A stretch of DNA of 64,000 nucleotides from JAZGGS01 sp963764825 (GCA_963764825.1 CAVXUA010000016.1:371063-435062), one strand, 5' to 3'. Shown: positions 28,863 through 39,621, counted from the stretch's first letter. Notes: a model not told the origin generated them from the sequence alone. A program made the numbers and translations.

Positions 28863-29402
28863 ATGCAACAGATGGCTGACGAAAATAAAACTGTTCACAA
28901 TAGTTTTTGGGCTAACATTTTCAATCCTCCCACAGAAAAAGTTGACCTGGAAAAATCATTACAAGCAATTCCTCTTTTTAAATCACTTGGAAAGCGTGAT
29001 ATATCTAATCTCACACGAATCATTCATAACAGAAATTATTTAGCAGGTGAGTATATATTTTACAAGGGCGATCCCGGAATTGGTCTTTATATAATCCGCG
29101 AAGGTGAAGTATCTATCTCAAGCGATGGCGACGAGAAAGATAAAATTGTATTAGCCACTTTTAGTAAAGGTGATTTTTTTGGAGAACTTGCAATGATTGA
29201 CGGCGAAAAAAGATCTGCCTCAGCAATTGCAGAGACTGATACCAGGCTTGCTGTAATCTTTAAACCTGATATTGATGAGTTTATTGATAAATACCCGAAA
29301 AAAGGGATTAAAATTTTACAGGGCATTGCTCACATAGTTGCCATAAGATTAAGAGCATTAAACGAAGAATATTTTAGTCTTCAAAATCAAAGCAAAAATT
29401 AA
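28863..29402 (+). CDS. Cyclic nucleotide-binding domain protein
   Basis: About 180 residues with one cNMP-binding beta-roll: LKSLGKRDISNLTRIIHNRN-type N-helix, YIFYKGDPGIGLYIIREGEV, the phosphate-binding cassette FFGELAMIDGEKRSASAIA with Glu and Arg present, and a C-helix. There is no DNA-binding HTH, so it is a stand-alone sensor rather than a CRP-type regulator. ATG 28863 or 28872 are both possible starts. It precedes a universal stress protein gene by 12 bases; the pair is probably co-expressed. Confidence 0.85.
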   Translation: MQQMADENKTVHNSFWANIFNPPTEKVDLEKSLQAIPLFKSLGKRDISNLTRIIHNRNYLAGEYIFYKGDPGIGLYIIREGEVSISSDGDEKDKIVLATFSKGDFFGELAMIDGEKRSASAIAETDTRLAVIFKPDIDEFIDKYPKKGIKILQGIAHIVAIRLRALNEEYFSLQNQSKN

Positions 29403-29414
29403 TGGAGGAATAAC

Positions 29415-29900
29415 ATGGAACCCGATATAAAAAAAGTACTGGTGCCAATAGATTTTTCCGATTACTCTAAAAGCTCACTTCGCTATGCGGTTAATTTTGC
29501 TAAACAGTTTAATGCAGAAATTCACCTTATTTATGTAGTGGAGCCGGTTATTTATCCTCCTGATTTTAGCATGGGCCAAATCGCCATTCCTTCTGTTAAT
29601 GTTGAGTGGAATGAGAGAGCCAGGGAAGAATTAAAAAAACTGGCAAAAACAGAAATACCTGAAGGCGTAAAGGTTAAAACCATCTTAAAAAACGGGAAAC
29701 CATTTCTGGAAATTATAGATACAGCTTCGGAAGAAAATATTGATCTTATTATTATTGCTACACATGGGCACAGCGGTGTAGAGCATATTTTATTTGGCAG
29801 CACTGCGGAAAAAGTTGTAAGAAAGGCGCCGTGCCCCGTTTTAACTTTAAGAGAACCAATAAAAGGTTTTATGTTTAAAGATGAGATGAAAAAAGAGTAA
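29415..29900 (+). CDS. Universal stress protein UspA family
   Basis: A 161-residue single Usp domain: VLVPIDFSDYSKSSLRYAVN at the start, a helical middle, and the ATP-binding motif GHSGVEHILFGSTAEKVVRK with the G-2x-G-9x-G(S/T) spacing, then APCPVLTLR. Predicted ATP-binding type. A strong ribosome site GGAGG (29403-29407) precedes ATG 29415. It converges on the polyprenyl synthase gene. Role in stress survival is family-level knowledge only. Confidence 0.93.
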   Translation: MEPDIKKVLVPIDFSDYSKSSLRYAVNFAKQFNAEIHLIYVVEPVIYPPDFSMGQIAIPSVNVEWNERAREELKKLAKTEIPEGVKVKTILKNGKPFLEIIDTASEENIDLIIIATHGHSGVEHILFGSTAEKVVRKAPCPVLTLREPIKGFMFKDEMKKE

Positions 29901-29918
29901 GGCGATTAAATTTAACTG

Positions 29919-30899
29919 CTAGTTTTTTCGTTCGATAACAAAATCTACAAGTGCTTCAAGTGCAAGTTTACTTTGGGAATCGGGTAATACTTTAAGTGCT
30001 TCTCTTGCCTTATCCGTATATCCCCTTGCAGTTTCTATAGCATAGTCAATTCCTTTATGCTCTCTTACAAATTCAATAACCTGCTTAACGTTTTCTTTAT
30101 TCTTATCATTTTTTATAATTTTTCTTATTGCAGAAGCTTGCCCGTTAGGAACCTGTTCAAGCGAGTAAATTAATGGCAATGTTATTTTTTTCTCTTTTAT
30201 ATCGCCGCCCACCGGTTTTCCAATCATAGCTGTAGAACCTTCATAATCCAGAATATCATCTCTTATCTGGAAAGCCATTCCCATATTTAGTCCAAACTTT
30301 CTCATAGCTTCGTGGTATTCTGTATTATTCGTAGCGCTTAATGCGCCTATGTGGCAGCAGGTCTCCAGTAGTGAAGCAGTTTTAGCGGAAATAACTTTAA
30401 AATATGTTTCTTCATCTATATCCAGCTTACGCGTTTTTTGAATTTGAAGAAGTTCGCCTTCCGACATTTGTTTAACTGTATTTGTTATTACTCCCAGAAA
30501 ATCAAAATCTTTACCATCAACTGCAATCATTAAACCACGGGAGAGAAGATAATCACCCATAAGCACGGCAACTTTATTTTTAAAAACAGCGTTAATAGAC
30601 CAGAAGCTACGTCGTTTATCAGCATTATCAACAACATCATCGTGAACTAAAGTTGCTGTGTGTAAAAGCTCGACTAAAACTGCACCACGGTAGGTTCTTT
30701 CGTTAATACCGCCGGTAATCTTCGCAGAAAGAAGCACTAGAAGTGGTCTTATCTTTTTGCCTTTCTGGCGGATGATGTATTTGGCGACCATATCAACAAG
30801 CCCAACTTTCGATTTCAATGATTGTTTGAACAACCCGTTGAACTTTTCTAATTCGGGTTTAATAGGTTGGCTTATTTGATTTAGCGGTTTCTTAATCAA
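29919..30899 (-). CDS. ispB: Trans-polyprenyl diphosphate synthase (octaprenyl/heptaprenyl type)
   Basis: Elongates farnesyl diphosphate with IPP to the long chain used for menaquinone. Both Asp-rich motifs are complete: HDDVVDNADKRR and QIRDDILDYEG. KKIRPLLVLLSAKI binds pyrophosphate. The residues before the first motif are small (LLHTATLVHDD), which fits a long product. 326 residues, intact. Its start overlaps the tatC stop by 4 bases. Chain length is inferred. Confidence 0.9.
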   Translation of the reverse strand: MIKKPLNQISQPIKPELEKFNGLFKQSLKSKVGLVDMVAKYIIRQKGKKIRPLLVLLSAKITGGINERTYRGAVLVELLHTATLVHDDVVDNADKRRSFWSINAVFKNKVAVLMGDYLLSRGLMIAVDGKDFDFLGVITNTVKQMSEGELLQIQKTRKLDIDEETYFKVISAKTASLLETCCHIGALSATNNTEYHEAMRKFGLNMGMAFQIRDDILDYEGSTAMIGKPVGGDIKEKKITLPLIYSLEQVPNGQASAIRKIIKNDKNKENVKQVIEFVREHKGIDYAIETARGYTDKAREALKVLPDSQSKLALEALVDFVIERKN

Positions 30900-31657
30900 C
30901 TTTTCTTCACTGATAATTTTGAAATTAATATACTTATTTCGTATAAGAGAACCAATGGAACTGCAAGCACGATCTGGGATATTGGATCGGCTCCGGGTGT
31001 TAGAAAAGCGGCTAAAACCAATATTACAACAATAGAATGCCTGCGGTATTTTCTCATAAAAGCAGGAGTTAAAATTCCAAGCTTTGTTAAAAAGAATGAA
31101 ACCATCGGCAGTTCAAACACGAATCCTGCAGCAAGCATTACACTTATTATAATTGACATGTATTCATTGATAGCAAATTCATTTTTTATTGCTTCTGTAC
31201 CGAATTCAGCTGCAAATTTTAATGCGAGGGGAAGCATTACAAAATATGCAAATGCAATTCCAGCAAGGAAACAGAGTGTTGAAAAAATAACAATTGAAAG
31301 AATATATTTTTTTTCATTCTTTTTAAGTGCAGGTGAAATAAATCTCCATAGCTGGTAAAATATATTTGGCAGTGTAGCAACAATTCCTACAACTATGGAA
31401 ACTTGTACGAAAAGAAATAACTGCCCGAATGGTCTTAAGTTTTGAAGAATTGCGCCTGAATCTCTTGCTGGTTTAAGAAGAACCAGTTCAACCAGCGGTT
31501 CAATAAAAATCCATGCTACAATGCTTCCAATTACAATTCCAACAATTGTATAAATCAATCGCCATCTCAATTCCTCAAGATGATCGAAGAATGACATTTC
31601 AACTTCAACGCTATCCTGTTCTTCTTTACCAGGTTGATTTAATTCTTCGGCTGGCAT
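30896..31657 (-). CDS. tatC: Sec-independent translocase subunit TatC
   Basis: Six-helix membrane core of the twin-arginine export system. The N-terminal signature FFDHLEELRWRLIYTI and the conserved FELPMVSFFLTKLGIL (Glu in helix 4) are present, followed by MRKYRRHSIVVILVLAAFLTP-type sequence. 253 residues, normal. tatA/B are not nearby. Middle gene of glyA-tatC-ispB with gaps of 19 and -4 bases. Confidence 0.95.
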   Translation of the reverse strand: MPAEELNQPGKEEQDSVEVEMSFFDHLEELRWRLIYTIVGIVIGSIVAWIFIEPLVELVLLKPARDSGAILQNLRPFGQLFLFVQVSIVVGIVATLPNIFYQLWRFISPALKKNEKKYILSIVIFSTLCFLAGIAFAYFVMLPLALKFAAEFGTEAIKNEFAINEYMSIIISVMLAAGFVFELPMVSFFLTKLGILTPAFMRKYRRHSIVVILVLAAFLTPGADPISQIVLAVPLVLLYEISILISKLSVKKS

Positions 31658-31676
31658 AATTAATTATATCTATACT

Positions 31677-32972
31677 TTATGCTAATTCTTTGTAAAGCGG
31701 AAAACCAGAGCAGAGCTGTTTAACTTCTTCTGTAAGAGATTCCAGTTTCGTATCATCTTCATAATTAATAATTGCTGAGTTTATAATTTCTGCTATCTTT
31801 TTCATTTCAGTTTCTTTCATTCCACGGGTAGTTACTGCGGGTGTTCCAACTCTTATTCCGCTTGTAACAAAAGGACTTTTTGTATCGAATGGGACCATGT
31901 TTTTATTGACAGTAATTCCTGCCTTTTCAATTGCAATCTCAGCTTTTTTCCCTGATATCTCTTTGTTTGTTAAATCAATCAGCATTAAGTGATTATCTGT
32001 TCCGCCTGAAACAACATCAAAGTCATATTTAATCAATTCATCTGCAAGTGCTTTTGCGTTTTTGATGACCTGCTCTGCATAAGTTTTGAATGAATCGGTT
32101 AGCACCTCGCCAAAAGCAACAGCTTTTGCCATAATGATATGCATTAATGGTCCTCCCTGTATTCCAGGCATTACAGTGCTGTCAAAAAGTTCAGACATCA
32201 TTTTAATTCTATCACCTTTTGGAGGAGTTAATCCCCATGGATTTTCTTTATCTTCTTTCATCAGGATTACACCTCCGCGTGGTCCGCGTAATGTTTTATG
32301 TGTAGTTGAGGTTACAACATCACAATAAGGAAGCGGGTTATTCAATAATCCTTTCGCTATCAAACCAGCTGGATGAGCCATATCACACATAAGGAATGCA
32401 CCAATAGAATCAGCAATTCCTCGCAATGCTTTATAATCCCATTCGCGGGAATATGCACTGGCACCAGCAATAATGACTTTTGGATTTTCTTTCTTGGCAA
32501 GGTCTTCGATAATATTATAATCTAAGAGACGTGTTTCTTTATTCAATTCATATCCAACCGGTTGGTATAGTTTGCCGGAAAAGTTAACCGGCGAGCCATG
32601 TGTTAAATGTCCTCCGTGTGGAAGGGATAAGCCGAGGAACTTATCACCAGGTTTCATAAGAGTCATCAGAACAGCCATATTTGCCTGCGAACCGCTATGC
32701 GGTTGTACATTGGTATAATCAGCTCCGTAGATTTGTTTTAATCTATCACGCGCAATATTTTCTGCCATATCAACAAACTCGCAGCCACCGTAATATCTTT
32801 TACCGGGATATCCTTCTGCATATTTATTTGTTAGGACTGTTCCGGCAGCTTCTAAAACTGCAGGGCTTACAAAATTTTCAGAAGCAATTAATTCTAGTTT
32901 GTCTTGTTGTCTTTCAGTTTCAAGCTTTAAAACATCAAAGATTTGTTTATCGGTTTGTAAGTTATTGTACAT
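31677..32972 (-). CDS. glyA: Serine hydroxymethyltransferase
   Basis: PLP enzyme that interconverts serine and glycine with tetrahydrofolate. 431 residues, intact. Motifs: ELIASENFVSPAVLEA, NKYAEGYPGKRYYGG, NVQPHSGSQANMAV and the PLP lysine block VVTSTTHKTLRGPRGG. It heads an operon with tatC and the polyprenyl synthase, starting at ATG 32972 without a strong Shine-Dalgarno. No glycine riboswitch-like structure was recognised upstream, where only about 35 bases separate it from a terminator. Confidence 0.97.
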   Translation of the reverse strand: MYNNLQTDKQIFDVLKLETERQQDKLELIASENFVSPAVLEAAGTVLTNKYAEGYPGKRYYGGCEFVDMAENIARDRLKQIYGADYTNVQPHSGSQANMAVLMTLMKPGDKFLGLSLPHGGHLTHGSPVNFSGKLYQPVGYELNKETRLLDYNIIEDLAKKENPKVIIAGASAYSREWDYKALRGIADSIGAFLMCDMAHPAGLIAKGLLNNPLPYCDVVTSTTHKTLRGPRGGVILMKEDKENPWGLTPPKGDRIKMMSELFDSTVMPGIQGGPLMHIIMAKAVAFGEVLTDSFKTYAEQVIKNAKALADELIKYDFDVVSGGTDNHLMLIDLTNKEISGKKAEIAIEKAGITVNKNMVPFDTKSPFVTSGIRVGTPAVTTRGMKETEMKKIAEIINSAIINYEDDTKLESLTEEVKQLCSGFPLYKELA

Positions 32973-33016
32973 GGCGTAAGTAGTTTAGTGATTGATAAAT
33001 TCTATTAAACGAACAA

Positions 33017-33046
33017 AAGGTTCCCCAAATATTATTGAGGAACCTT
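33017..33046 (-). terminator. Terminator after the TPR gene
   Basis: AAGGTTCC (33017-33024) pairs with GGAACCTT (33039-33046) across a 14-base loop, with a short T-rich tract on the minus-strand exit side. It lies 30 bases past the TPR-protein stop. Confidence 0.7.
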
Positions 33047-33076
33047 GAAATGTCAAATTTAATTTAAAAGAAAATT

Positions 33077-34342
33077 TTATGGGACCGTAATACTTCTTCC
33101 CGTCCAGCCACCGCATTCTGTAAGCGGAATGACATCACCCGATTTATATTGTTGGAAAAAGTAATCCTCCTGGCTCGGAACAGAAGTAGAAAGTGCACTA
33201 ACTCTATCACGTGCCTGAGTTAATGTTTGATCCATGTTATAGGCTTTCCTGTAAGTATTTACCGCAAGCTGGAAAACTAATTTTGCTTTAAAATCAAATG
33301 AACATCCTCTCGCAGTTTGTTCGTAGAGAAGACCTTCATAAAATATTGGCAGAGCCCAACCGCCTCCAATATCGCTGGCTTTCTGGTACATTTGGCGAGC
33401 GCCACTTAACCTGCCCTGATCTTTATAAACAATTCCCAAATTCATGTAATGATCTTTATTATCAGGATCTAATTCAATCAATTTATTCAATGCATTTTCA
33501 GCATTAGAAAGCTGATCAACTTTTTGATAAGCAGTTGCTAACTGATTCCAGTAGTTTACAGTTTCAGAAGAATTTTGAGTTAAGAATTCAAGCGGTTCTA
33601 TTGCTCTTTCCCAATCCTCTGCTCTTATACATCTAGATGCATAACTCCATGCTTTTTCCAAATTTTCTTTATCTAGGTCCCAGGTTCTTTTTTGGATGTC
33701 TAACAATTCTTGCATATTTTCAACTAAATTTTCTAGCGGGGGAAGCCACGATGGATTATCCGGCTCTTTTACAGTAAGATAACTATAAAGGTCGATCGCT
33801 TTCATCTTATAGTCGTTGTCGTCAGAAATATTCGCTATATAAATCTGTCCTAACCTGTGATAATAATAAGAGTGAATTTCAGGATTATATTCAATTGCTT
33901 TTTCATATTCAGCAATAGCAACTTCAGGTTCAAAATCGAACCAGGTTTCTGTAACGTAAGCTTTTTTTAATTGCCAATCTGCCATCTTATCTGCGTTATA
34001 AGTCATTGCCATATCATAAAAACCAAGTATTGTATCTTCTATTGCTTGTTTATATTCGGGAGAAGCATCAGAAGAATCGTGCATAAATGTTAAACAATAA
34101 TCCATTTTCGTATAGATCCATTTGCTGAATTTAGCTGGATCCATTTCTAAAACTTCCCAACCATAAGGCAGAGCACTTTCGCAATCTCTATTTTTATAAT
34201 ACTCTGAAAAAAGACTATACTTTTCAAGAATTATAAGCGAATCACTTTTATCCTCAACAAATGGAGTTCTGGAAAAGCCATTCGAACTGAATAATAGAAT
34301 TGTTAAAAATGTTACGACTGATATTTTTATTACATTTTTCAA
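33077..34342 (-). CDS. Exported TPR-repeat protein
   Basis: A 421-residue protein with a signal peptide (IKISVVTFLTILLFSSNGFS, cleavage near residue 24) followed by tetratricopeptide repeats. Clear units are PEVAIAEYEKAIEYNPEIHS, TVNYWNQLATAYQKVDQLSN, AENALNKLIELDPDNKDHY and MNLGIVYKDQGRLSGARQMY. It is probably a periplasmic or outer-membrane-associated scaffold. It follows the OMP gene on the same strand after 26 bases, so it may belong to the glgA-gmhB-lipoprotein-OMP transcript. Function not assigned. Confidence 0.8.
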   Translation of the reverse strand: MKNVIKISVVTFLTILLFSSNGFSRTPFVEDKSDSLIILEKYSLFSEYYKNRDCESALPYGWEVLEMDPAKFSKWIYTKMDYCLTFMHDSSDASPEYKQAIEDTILGFYDMAMTYNADKMADWQLKKAYVTETWFDFEPEVAIAEYEKAIEYNPEIHSYYYHRLGQIYIANISDDNDYKMKAIDLYSYLTVKEPDNPSWLPPLENLVENMQELLDIQKRTWDLDKENLEKAWSYASRCIRAEDWERAIEPLEFLTQNSSETVNYWNQLATAYQKVDQLSNAENALNKLIELDPDNKDHYMNLGIVYKDQGRLSGARQMYQKASDIGGGWALPIFYEGLLYEQTARGCSFDFKAKLVFQLAVNTYRKAYNMDQTLTQARDRVSALSTSVPSQEDYFFQQYKSGDVIPLTECGGWTGRSITVP

Positions 34343-34368
34343 GATTTTATCCTCGAAATAATTAAAGA

Positions 34369-35624
34369 TTATTTTTCATAGGTCTGAAACCAAAGATCGC
34401 CAAAGCTAAGTCCCAAATTAATCCTTATAAAGTTTTCCTGTAAAAGATTAGTCTTCGGTAGTTCCTCTTATTGAATATTCCACTCCAAAGTCTATTGTAT
34501 TTTCGTAGCTCAACGGAAGCGAAAAGCCACCGAATACTGAATATTGATTTATATCTTTTCCATAATAGGTATATTGAGACTGTTCATAGCTTAAACCGAA
34601 CCTTAACATTATTTGTTCCCAATAGCTCATTCCTAAAGTCCTTGTTGAACGATATTCAAAGCCAAAACTCACTTTTTGCGCATCTTTAAGATTTACCGAT
34701 TTAATCTCATTAAGTTTATAATCACTCCACGGCTGATAGAAATAATCGAGAATGAAAGTATAATTATTGCTAATAGTAACAGTTGCGCCGATAGTAATTT
34801 TTGTTGGGACATTCATTTTTGTAACACCGAATCCCAACGTATCGATATTAGAAGAAGACCGGTTTGTTAATAACGTATCTGTTTCCAGTTCAGAAATTAT
34901 ATTTGCAGAAACAGCTAATTTTAAATCAGAAATTGATTCAGAATTAAACAAACCCGATAAATCGGGTGATATTAATCCGAGTGATGTTCCGAAACCGGTG
35001 GGTGCATAAAGCATTTCGAATTCCGCCGGAAAAGTTGATGAATTCTCAAACTCTACCTTAGAAAGGTATTTTAAATTTCCGAAATAATATTCAAGCGTTC
35101 CTCCAAAGACAAGGTCAAATGGAAATTTATATGTTCTGCCGATAAACAGTTTAGTATAGTCCACCCTTGCCCTGGTAAGTTGCTTTGTAATTGCTGCTGG
35201 ATGAAGAAACTGATTCTTGATCCTGTTCAACTAAATAATTTATCCTGCTGTAAGGCACTAAGCCTGCAGCAATGCCAATACCGTGTTCTTCACTAACAGG
35301 AAAAGCAAAAGCAAATCCTTTAAAATCACCATCACTATAGAATTTAGAATCGGTACTGTTCGAAATATTTGTTCCGTTATAAACAAAACTAAATTCAATT
35401 CTTGTTTTAGCCAACGAAGACCAACTGGCAGGATTTGCAATTGAGATGTAATCTTTATTAATTAATGCAGAACCGGAATGACCCAAACTAAGTGATCTTG
35501 CGGAATAAGAATAAATTACATCTCCAACACCAGAACGTGTATAAGTTGAAGTGTTTTGTGCATAAAGAGCACCCGAAATTAAAATGAAAAATCCGATTAG
35601 TGCTATTGCTGTTTTATTCATCAT
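34369..35624 (-). CDS. Outer-membrane beta-barrel protein, FadL/PorV-like (two frameshifts)
   Basis: Signal peptide (MNKTAIALIGFFILISGALYAQ), then SGVGDVIYSYSARSLSLGHSG and ISIANPASWSSL, typical of FadL/PorV-like barrels in this phylum. Alternating amphipathic strands run to the end (KVSFGFEYRSTRTLGMSYWE). A shift near 35165 joins YQGKGGL to TKLFIGRTYKFPFDLV. A second near 34449 restores the C-terminal strand INLGLSFGDLWFQTYEK, ending in the Bacteroidota barrel style. Its ATG overlaps the lipoprotein stop by one base. Cargo or pore function unknown. Confidence 0.7.
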
Positions 35625-36806
35625 CAGTTCTCTCTCGCAGTATAAACAATTTTTATTCTTGGTCTTTCTGCAAAATTAATAGCATTACTTCCTTTAAGAG
35701 CGAATAATTCCAGACCCTCAATATCATTACCGCTTCGCAGTAATACACCCTGGTTTCTCCTTTCATTTATCCATATTCGTACATATGATGTAATATCGCC
35801 GGAATAGCCGTTATCATATAAAGGAAAGTAAAAATGCTCCCCCTTCATTAACTTCTCTTGCAGTACTATCATCAACAAAAAATGCATCGAGACTATTTGA
35901 AAAAGATGATCCGGTTACGTGTATTAATACTGTCTCTTTTTATAATAAGTTCAGCGCTGTTAATAACCACTCCATCAGGTACTGCAGAAAGATCGAACGT
36001 AATAATACTATTCAAAGAAACGCTTGATTGAACAGCTATATCTTCGGTAGGAAGAACAGGTAAATCTCCATCGACTACACTAACATCGGCAAATATAAAT
36101 CCATTAATAGTATCAACATAGCTGCCGGTTTTTTCAATCACCAATGTTAGCTTGGCTGCCTGGGAAGAAGTGGCAGTGAATGCCTGGAAACCTACAACTT
36201 TACCTGAGTTATTTGCCGGTTTTAAATAAATTCCATAATTTTTTTCAAGGCTTGTATCTGCAGCATTTTTCATCCAGGATAATATAACATCAGGATCAAT
36301 ATTAAAAACATAGTTCGTATCCGTAATATCTTTATTCGAACTAATATCATTCATTTCGTAAGAAAGTATTGGCAAGCTGTCTATTGTAAATGCAGAATGA
36401 TCCCAAAAGCTATTTACTTTATGAACAGTAAAATCCATTACCTCGTTCGAATCTACATAAACATACCTGTTGTAAGTTCTATCCAAGCTTCGTTTACCTG
36501 CAAATCTCCTGCTATTATATCATCCTTTAACGTATCAGCCAATCCAAATACAAATTTAAGTAAGGTTGATGCTTCGATATTTTCATGTTTCCCAATCAGT
36601 ATTTTACTTGAAGTCCCTAACTGGATTACTTTTTTATGATAACTGGAATTCTGATCGAGAGTATCTATTTGGGAATCGAAGGTACGCACACTTATAAGAT
36701 CGGATGCCAGCAATTCTATACCAATAGCCGACGGTTCATCTTCACATGCAAGAAATGAAACTGAAATAATAAAAATTAAAAGTATTACTGAAATACGAGA
36801 TATCAC
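35624..36806 (-). CDS. Outer-membrane lipoprotein, DNRLRE/DUF4270-like (three frameshifts)
   Basis: Lipoprotein signal ISVILLIFIISVSFLACEDE with the lipobox Cys at residue 21. The mature part resembles DNRLRE-type repeats: LLKFVFGLADTLKDDII with VNEAWIEL, and ITFDLSAVPDGVVINSAELI. The two similar beta modules are about 170 residues apart. Shifts near 36474, 35915 and 35844 (a five-G run) join the parts; the C-terminus ends RPRIKIVYTAREN. Starts at GTG 36806, immediately after the gmhB stop. Assignment to DUF4270 is a guess based on position next to glgA; the DNRLRE resemblance is by eye. Confidence 0.6.
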
Positions 36807-37382
36807 TTAGTTTTCTCCGTTATAATCGTTTTTAATAAAATTGCTAGCATCTAAAAAATTATTGGCTACAAAGGTTGGTAATTTATTACGCTTTTGCAAG
36901 ATAGAAAGACTTTCCCTACCCTGCCCTGTTTTTACCAGTATCGTTTTAAGTTCAGATTCATACCGCATTCAATATCAACGTTTGAATCACCAATTATATA
37001 AGATTTAGAAAGATCAATATTAAAATCGCGTGCAGCTTTTAGAACCATTTCAGGAGATGGTTTACGGCATTTATACTCTTCCTCGCTATTAAAATCAGGA
37101 TGATAAGGACAGTAATAAAACCCATCTATAGAAACATTATAATTAGAAAGAAGCTTATTTACCTGCATGTTAACCAATTCTACATCATCTTTCGTAATCA
37201 ATCCTCTTGCAATACCGGATTGATTAGAGACTACAATTAATTTAAAGCCCATTATATTTTTAAGATGAGCAAGTGCTTCACCAACATCCGGATATAGTTT
37301 TACCTTTAACAGGATCACCAATATAACCGGGATCCTCGTTAAGGGTTCCATCTCTATCCAGAAAAACTGCGTGATTGGTCAT
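36807..37382 (-). CDS. gmhB: D-glycero-beta-D-manno-heptose 1,7-bisphosphate 7-phosphatase (two frameshifts)
   Basis: HAD-family phosphatase of LPS heptose synthesis. The true N-terminus MTNHAVFLDRDGTLNEDPG with the nucleophile DxD starts at ATG 37382, one frame away from the main part. An extra base near 37303 separates it from VKLYPDVGEALAHLKN. Motif II VVSNQSGIARGL, the zinc loop CPYHPDF...CRKPSPEM and IIGDSNVDIECG follow. A shift near 36944 leads to the C-terminus TILVKTGQGRESL and a stop at 36807. Corrected length about 190. The start overlaps the glgA stop (TAATG), so the two are coupled. Confidence 0.88.
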
Positions 37383-38877
37383 TAATTATTTTTGGAAAGC
37401 ATTGTCTTGTAAAGATCAATATACTTTTTGGCAGATGAATTCCAACTAAAATCTGATTTCATCCCGGCTTTCATTATTTTAGTCCAGGAATCTTTATCCT
37501 CGTAGACTTTTAATGCTCTTTTTATCTCCTTAATAAATTCTTTCGAATCATATTTGGAAAAGATAAAGCCGTTACCTTGACCTGTTTTTTCATTATACTT
37601 TTCAACTGTATCGGCTAATCCGCCTGTATCCCGGACAACCGGCACAGTACCATACTTTAAGCTGTACATTTGGTTCAATCCGCACGGCTCATACTTAGAA
37701 GGCATCAGGAATATATCTGCCCCGCCTTCGATAAGATGGGCAAGATCATCATTAAATCCTAAGTAACAAGCAAATTTATCCTTATACTTATGGCTCATTT
37801 TATCAAAAAATGTATGATATTTACTGTCGCCGTTCCAAGCAAAATCATTTGAATATTCTGTTTCATAAGTTCCGGGAAAATTTTCTGAACCAGGTCTATT
37901 CCCTTTGAATCGTATAAACGTGAGATGACACCGATAATTGGGGTATCTTCTTTAAATTCAAATCCGAATTTTTCTGCAAGTGCTTGTTTGTTAACCTGCT
38001 TCGATTCGATATTTTTTACAGTGTATTTTTTAGGAAGATGCTTATCTTTTTCAGGATTCCACACTTTTGTATCTATACCGTTTATAATTCCGTAAAGATC
38101 ATTTTTCCTTTTTGAAAGTACATCCTTTAAACCAGCTCCAAGATCCGTTTTGGTTCTAATTTCGTTAGCGTAAGTTTCACTTACAGTATTTATAACATCA
38201 GCATACAACAGCCCGCTCTTCATAAAATTTAATTTGCCGTTATGCAAAAGTTCTTTGGGTGAATTTAGCTTCTCTGGTAGCCCGGTTTTCTTAAAATCTG
38301 CTTTTGGAAAAGCACCCTGGTAAGCAAGGTTATGAATTGTAAAAAGGGTTTTAAATTTATCGAAGTTTTCTTCATCCTTGTAAATGGTTTTAAGGTATGC
38401 AGGGATTAAACCGCATTGCCAGTCGTTACAATGAATTATATCAGGTATCCAGCCAAGCTTAATAATCAATTCGAAGACAGACCTGTTTAGAAGAATAAAC
38501 CTTTCTGCATTATCAGCGTAATCTTTTCCGGTCATAGGATCTGTGTAAAGACTGTTACGGCTGCCAAAATATTCATCGTTATCCAGGAAGTAAATTTGTA
38601 CTCTTACCTTCTGCCCGGGAAGAAAACAGGATTTAATTGAAAAGATAACTTCTTTGTTGCCAATATTAATCTGAATATCTTTTAATCTAACAACCTCGTG
38701 AATTTTAAATTTTCTGTCATCAACTGCACCATATTTTGGTACAACAATTCTAACTTCATGTCCTTGCTCTGCCAGCATTTGAGGTAATGCAGCAGACACA
38801 TCAGCTAAGCCACCTGTTTTAACAAAAGGGACAACTTCTGATGTGACAAATAATATTTTATACTTTTTTGCAGCCAT
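37382..38877 (-). CDS. glgA: Glycogen synthase (one frameshift)
   Basis: ADP-glucose glycosyltransferase of family GT5. KTGGLADVSAALP binds ADP-glucose; HNLAYQGAFPKADF, INGIDTKVWNPEKD and GVISRLYDSKGIDLV follow. After a shift near 37820 come the C-lobe MPSKYEPCGLNQMYSLKYG and the PVVRDTGGLADTV loop. About 497 residues. Start ATG 38877. First gene of the glgA-gmhB-lipoprotein-OMP series. No glgB/C/P nearby. Confidence 0.93.
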
Positions 38878-39093
38878 TTTCTGTAATTTTTTTTAAGGAA
38901 TAGTGCAAATTTACTAAAATAGTGTACGTTTCCCAAAATATTGTGTAATTGAATTATTCAACCCTATTTACTATTAAATAATATCCCTTAAGGAACTTTG
39001 GCAAATATTGAAAAGTATTATAGCAGCACTTTAACCACTCAGTTAATAATTATATATTATTGTAACAGTTTCAAATTATTATTGTTAATTACG

Positions 39094-39621
39094 ATGAAAA
39101 AAATCTTACAAGTCATTTTAGCATTAACTTTTTTAATATTTATTATTGTTGGATGCAGTGCATCCACCGGTTCCAGATATGAAACTAAATCAAATGATAC
39201 AGAGATTAAGGATGAAGAGGAGCAGGAAAAGATCGTTGAAGATTTTGATATAACTCCTTATAAAACAGAGATCAATATTGAGGAAGTTCCATCTGGCGAC
39301 CAGGTACTACCGGACGATGTATGGTACGGTTATACAGATACTGTTTCAACTTACAGCAAAAATATTGCAGGGACAACAGACGGGTACCGCGTGCAGGTTT
39401 TATCAACTGATAATATGGATGAAGCAAACCAGGTAAGAGCTGAAATATATTTTAACACAAAGAATAAGGAAGTCTACATTACATTTGAACCTCCATTCTA
39501 TAAAGTAAAAGCCGGCGATTTTACTTCACATTCAGGAGCTAATGACTTTAAATTTAAGTTAAACCAGCTTGGTTACCCTGAAGCAAGAGTTATACAGGAA
39601 ACAGTGAATATATTTGAGTGA
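39094..39621 (+). CDS. SPOR-domain lipoprotein
   Basis: A 175-residue lipoprotein: signal KKILQVILALTFLIFIIVGC with lipobox Cys at residue 22, an acidic linker (DTEIKDEEEQEKIVEDF), then a SPOR domain (GYRVQVLSTDNMDEANQ to FKFKLNQLGYPEARVIQ). SPOR domains bind denuded septal peptidoglycan, so a cell-wall or division role is likely. I chose ATG 39094 over an upstream in-frame start because the signal peptide begins there. It is divergent from glgA. Confidence 0.85.
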   Translation: MKKILQVILALTFLIFIIVGCSASTGSRYETKSNDTEIKDEEEQEKIVEDFDITPYKTEINIEEVPSGDQVLPDDVWYGYTDTVSTYSKNIAGTTDGYRVQVLSTDNMDEANQVRAEIYFNTKNKEVYITFEPPFYKVKAGDFTSHSGANDFKFKLNQLGYPEARVIQETVNIFE

